This document shows, in pieces, positions 61,138 to 64,000 of a stretch of DNA of 64,000 bases. Position 1 is the stretch's first letter. Every line of letters begins with the position of its first letter. The DNA is from Aquimarina sediminis. Lineage in GTDB: Bacteria > Bacteroidota > Bacteroidia > Flavobacteriales > Flavobacteriaceae. A model generated the notes under the pieces. That model had not been told where the DNA came from. It saw only the letters and a list, made by a program, of their open reading frames with translations, and searched no databases. The stretch is from assembly GCF_002895435.1 (NCBI RefSeq), contig NZ_POYJ01000003.1:186001-250000 (forward strand), in the 5' to 3' direction. A program made the position numbers and the translations under genes.

Positions 61138-63075
61138 ATGCAAAGAGTTGCGCGCTTTTTGAAGAGGTATACAAGTCTGTTTTTTTTCTTCTCTTGTATT
61201 TCATTAATAAGTCAAACAGATACTTTAATAAAAAGATTAAAAACCGCCTCAAAACAAGAAAAGGTGGGGATACTTCAACAGTTAGCACTAGAGCTTAGTG
61301 ATTCTGACCCCGCTAGAGCCCTTGGGTATGCACACCAAGGATTAGAGTTGTTAGAAGACGAGAATTCTAAAAACATAGGGTATTTCTACTTTATTCTAGG
61401 AAGACTGTGTAATGGAAGGTCTGAATTTGAGCAAGCATTGTTTTATTATAATAAAACAATGGAAATAGCCAAAGGGTTACGTTATGAACAGGGGGTTGCT
61501 AAAAGTCACCAAAGTATAGGATTGGTTTATGTAAAAATGGGAAATTATCATCAAGCCCTAGATGAATATTTAAAAGCTGCAAATATATATGAAGCAAGTA
61601 ATGAAAGAGGATTGCAAATTGGTGCCTTGGAAAATGTAGGTTCACTATACTCCTTAAAATTAAAAGATGATGAGAATGCTTTATTGTATTATAATAAAGC
61701 ATTAAAACTATCAGAAAAGATTGGCGATATTGAGTACAGAACCGGAATTATGATAGCTGTTGCCGAAGTATATATGCGCCAAAAGAATTTTGAAAAGGCA
61801 AAAAAGGTAATAAAGGAATCCATTGAGATTGCAGAAAAAACTAATATTCCTCCAACCATTATGACGGGGTTGAGTAATTTATCTGCAATAGCTGTAGAAG
61901 AAAATAAATTACAAGAGGCGTTAGTATATGCAAAAAAATCTCTTAAACTAAGACTAGAAACAGGAGAGGTTTACGAAAATGCTATCGAATACCTTAGGTT
62001 GGCCGATATTTATGAAAAATTAGGAGATACCATTGCAGCCATATCCCATTATGATGAAGCGCTATCTACTGCCATAGAGACAAAAGCATTACCGCAATTA
62101 TCCAAAGTATACGAATCCCTTCAAGGGTATTATAGAAGGCAAAAGGATTATCAAAAAGGATATGAGTATCTATTAAAATATAACATCGTAAAAGACTCTT
62201 TGTTCAATGAAGAAAAGAAGAAAGAGCTTAAAGAGGTACAAGCAAAATTTGATATCGAAAGTAAGGAAAGAGAAGTGCAACTATTGATCAATGAGAATAA
62301 AATAAAAGCTCTTGAAAACAAGAGCCATAGAATTACTCGGATTTTATTAATAATAGGATTATTTGCATTATCAATAATACTATTAACATTGTTGTATGGC
62401 TATAGGAATAAGCAGAGAACCAATGGAGTACTTGCCGAAAAAAACAAGGAAATATCGCAAACTCTTAAAGACCGCGAAATATTGTTAAAAGAAGTACATC
62501 ATAGAGTGAAAAATAATTTACAGATAGTCTCGAGCTTACTACGCCTACAATATAAGTTTGGAGACCATAAATCATCTGTAGAAATCTTACAGGAAATTCA
62601 AAATAAAATACAAGCAATGGCCATAATTCACGAGAGATTGTATAAGTCAAATGATTTATCATTAATTAATCTGGGAACATATTTGGATAACTTATTGAAT
62701 TATTTTAAAACAAGCTATGACCTATCACAGCAAAATATTACAATTAGCACAGATGTAGATAATATTAATCTGGATATGGACTATCTGGTTCCTTGTGGGT
62801 TGATTGTTAACGAGATTATTGCGAATAGTATTAAATACGCCTTTGAAGAAGATGCAAGTGGTCATATTAGTATAGAAGCTTCTAAAAATGAAGACACCTG
62901 TGTACTTATGGTAAAAGACTCTGGAGTTGGTTTTCCCGAAAATTTTGAAATGGAAAATAGCCAGTCTTTGGGGATGCAACTTATACAAGGACTTACCAGA
63001 CAAATTAAAGGTACTGTAGAGATTGATTCTAATCCTGGAGCCTGCTATACCATCAAATTTGATATGATAATGTAA
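61138..63075 (+). CDS. TPR-containing sensor histidine kinase (HisKA_2 type)
   Basis: 645 aa. Signal peptide-like N-terminus (FFFFSCISLISQ), about seven TPR repeats in the periplasm (residues about 45-360), one transmembrane helix (RILLIIGLFALSIILLTLLYGY), then the HisKA_2 box LKEVHHRVKNNLQIVSSLLRLQ with phospho-His at 454 or 455. An HATPase domain follows with NEIIANSIKYAF (N-box) and DSGVGFPENF (G-box). The TPR sensor region suggests that it reads a protein or envelope state. It is one base after the response-regulator gene, so the two form a two-component pair. A terminator follows. Confidence 0.9.
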   Translation: MQRVARFLKRYTSLFFFFSCISLISQTDTLIKRLKTASKQEKVGILQQLALELSDSDPARALGYAHQGLELLEDENSKNIGYFYFILGRLCNGRSEFEQALFYYNKTMEIAKGLRYEQGVAKSHQSIGLVYVKMGNYHQALDEYLKAANIYEASNERGLQIGALENVGSLYSLKLKDDENALLYYNKALKLSEKIGDIEYRTGIMIAVAEVYMRQKNFEKAKKVIKESIEIAEKTNIPPTIMTGLSNLSAIAVEENKLQEALVYAKKSLKLRLETGEVYENAIEYLRLADIYEKLGDTIAAISHYDEALSTAIETKALPQLSKVYESLQGYYRRQKDYQKGYEYLLKYNIVKDSLFNEEKKKELKEVQAKFDIESKEREVQLLINENKIKALENKSHRITRILLIIGLFALSIILLTLLYGYRNKQRTNGVLAEKNKEISQTLKDREILLKEVHHRVKNNLQIVSSLLRLQYKFGDHKSSVEILQEIQNKIQAMAIIHERLYKSNDLSLINLGTYLDNLLNYFKTSYDLSQQNITISTDVDNINLDMDYLVPCGLIVNEIIANSIKYAFEEDASGHISIEASKNEDTCVLMVKDSGVGFPENFEMENSQSLGMQLIQGLTRQIKGTVEIDSNPGACYTIKFDMIM

Positions 63076-63079
63076 CTAA

Positions 63080-63104
63080 GAGATTGAATACAATCTCCTT
63101 ACCC
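63080..63104 (+). terminator. Terminator after the kinase gene
   Basis: GAGATTG (63080-63086) and CAATCTC (63091-63097) form a 7-bp stem with a 4-nt loop, followed by CTTACCC and a T-run that begins at 63105. Confidence 0.6.
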
Positions 63105-63131
63105 TTTTTTTGGGTCAATTCACCAAAAAAA
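63105..63131. promoter_or_regulatory. Hairpin TTTTTTTGG/CCAAAAAAA, second copy of the 60197 motif
   Basis: The 9-bp arms enclose GTCAATTCA. The bases ATTCACCAA are the same as at 60205-60213. It overlaps the T-run of the kinase terminator and its centre is about 70 bp before the predicted start of transcription of the next gene, a common distance for activator binding. Confidence 0.35.
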
Positions 63132-63176
63132 TCATAAAATATACCCAATTAATTTAGATGCAGAATCTCATTATAT

Positions 63177-63184
63177 TAATTTTG
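63177..63184 (+). promoter_or_regulatory. -7 box of the terminal lipoprotein gene
   Basis: TAATTTTG fits TAnnTTTG exactly, 30 bp before the start codon. No clear TTG at the -33 spacing; weak initiation without an activator would fit. Confidence 0.4.
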
Positions 63185-63214
63185 TCTAAATAAGAAAACA
63201 GAGAAAAATAAGGA

Positions 63215-64000
63215 ATGAGAAACGTAATTAAATTATTAAAAACAGGAAGTGCTATCATAGCTATTAGCCTTATCACAGCCTGTAGTTCTGATGATGATAC
63301 ACCTATTGTGAATCCAGGAAATACAACTGTAGAAGAAATAAAAATAGACGAAGGAAAACTTTCTGCCTTCCCATTATTCGGGATAAACCCTACAGCAATA
63401 GATATTGTAGATCCTGAGATCACAGACAATAAAGAAGTAAAATATGGCGAGATAAAAATTACTGTACCTGCCACGATAACCTTAGACGCAATACGAGCGG
63501 CAATTACATCTTCAGAGCTTAATTTAAGTAAGTTCGAGATTTCTCCTAGTAACGATGTACAGTTATCATACGTCGACGGAAAAGTAAATGTGTATACCAT
63601 TATGAATGCACTAGGCAAAAAAGAAGAGCTATTACACTATAACGTAAGTATTATTAGAGAGGTAGTGCCCGAGCCGGAAACTTTGAAAATAACAGGATTT
63701 AAATTCGAAAAAAGTAAAAATCCAAGCTTGCCAAGTGATATAGAAATGTCTAGAATTATTGAAGACACCGGGTTAGATAAACTATATATATTTGTGCCTG
63801 TAGGAACAGATTTTACAGATTTAATCCCAACAATTACTTATGATGGCACAAAACTGTATTATTATCAGGATTCTTCGCAAACACCTGGTGCCGGTACAGA
63901 ATATCCAGTAGAAGGCCAAAGTATAGACTTTAAATACCCTAAATCTTTTATTTTAGAGGTTAAAGATCGTGATAATGATCAGTTTAGAACAACTACGGTT
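63215..64000 (+). CDS. Lipoprotein, beta-rich, partial (runs off the right end)
   Basis: Open from the ATG at 63215 to the window end, 262 codons without stop. The lipoprotein signal is ISLITACSSDDD, with the acidic run that marks exported lipoproteins of this phylum. The visible part shows repeated beta-domain units (EIKIDEGKLSAFPLFGINP..., LKITGFKFEKSKNPSLPSDIE...), which recalls Ig-like/DUF5018-type repeats in surface lipoproteins; I am not sure of the family. The end is missing, so length and C-terminal sorting signals cannot be judged. It follows the two-component pair. Confidence 0.75.
   Translation, partial: MRNVIKLLKTGSAIIAISLITACSSDDDTPIVNPGNTTVEEIKIDEGKLSAFPLFGINPTAIDIVDPEITDNKEVKYGEIKITVPATITLDAIRAAITSSELNLSKFEISPSNDVQLSYVDGKVNVYTIMNALGKKEELLHYNVSIIREVVPEPETLKITGFKFEKSKNPSLPSDIEMSRIIEDTGLDKLYIFVPVGTDFTDLIPTITYDGTKLYYYQDSSQTPGAGTEYPVEGQSIDFKYPKSFILEVKDRDNDQFRTTTV

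Noticed and set aside
1-64000. rRNA, tRNA or complete insertion sequences
   Set aside because: The gaps between genes were read on both strands; no cloverleaf-like sequence, rRNA segment or transposase gene was recognised.

Overview
The window looks like chromosomal DNA of a marine, gliding-type Flavobacteriaceae (Bacteroidota), perhaps close to Aquimarina. The signs are AT-rich DNA, few Shine-Dalgarno sites, promoter -7 boxes of the TAnnTTTG type, many 'SCS(D)n' lipoproteins, a type IX secretion (T9SS) sorting domain, SprB-type repeats, and a TssD tube protein of the kind used by the Bacteroidota type VI secretion system (T6SSiii). The genus is a guess; the family-level call is fairly safe.

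Layout. 1-5.5 kb (+): four tightly packed genes (FAD oxidoreductase, JmjC-like cupin, C45 acyltransferase lipoprotein, phenylacetate-CoA-ligase-like enzyme). They look like the end of a larger aryl-polyene/flexirubin-type pigment operon. 5.5-9.2 kb (-): an accessory island with two small coiled-coil membrane/secreted proteins, four 41-bp tandem repeats, a TssD-metalloprotease fusion (an evolved T6SS tube effector) and an overlapping lipoprotein with a PepSY-like domain that is its probable immunity protein. A 52-bp copy of the effector's 3' end follows the lipoprotein. 9.5-20 kb: mostly housekeeping, including HupE-like protein, dCMP deaminase, CtpA protease, MarC, DUF3109, ribonucleotide reductase NrdB and NrdA, and dGTPase. 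Four of these act on deoxynucleotide pools. The nrdB-nrdA gap can fold as a branched RNA. 20-33 kb: lipoproteins, Dxs, TadA, a DUF294/CBS protein overlapping a DnaQ-like exonuclease, cold-shock protein, a ClC protein without the gating glutamate, TPR lipoprotein and AspS. 33.7-38.4 kb (+): TonB-dependent receptor, a small membrane protein and a TPR protein.

38.5-59.9 kb (-) is the most striking part: a 21-kb unit of five exported proteins behind one good promoter. In transcription order they are an outer-membrane beta-barrel with a helical C-terminus (808 aa), a 1673-aa protein (TANFOR-like N-terminus, FN3, zinc-metalloprotease motif, toxin-like C-terminal half), a 1614-aa beta-rich protein, a 696-aa FN3 protein and a 2249-aa SprB-repeat T9SS substrate. 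I read it as a cell-surface machine that may carry a toxin. Its metalloprotease motif resembles that of the T6SS effector 48 kb away.

60.4-63.1 kb (+): divergent from that unit, a LytTR response regulator and a TPR histidine kinase, followed by a lipoprotein gene cut by the window end. A similar hairpin motif lies upstream of the regulator and of the lipoprotein gene. No rRNA, tRNA, CRISPR array or intact insertion sequence was seen.
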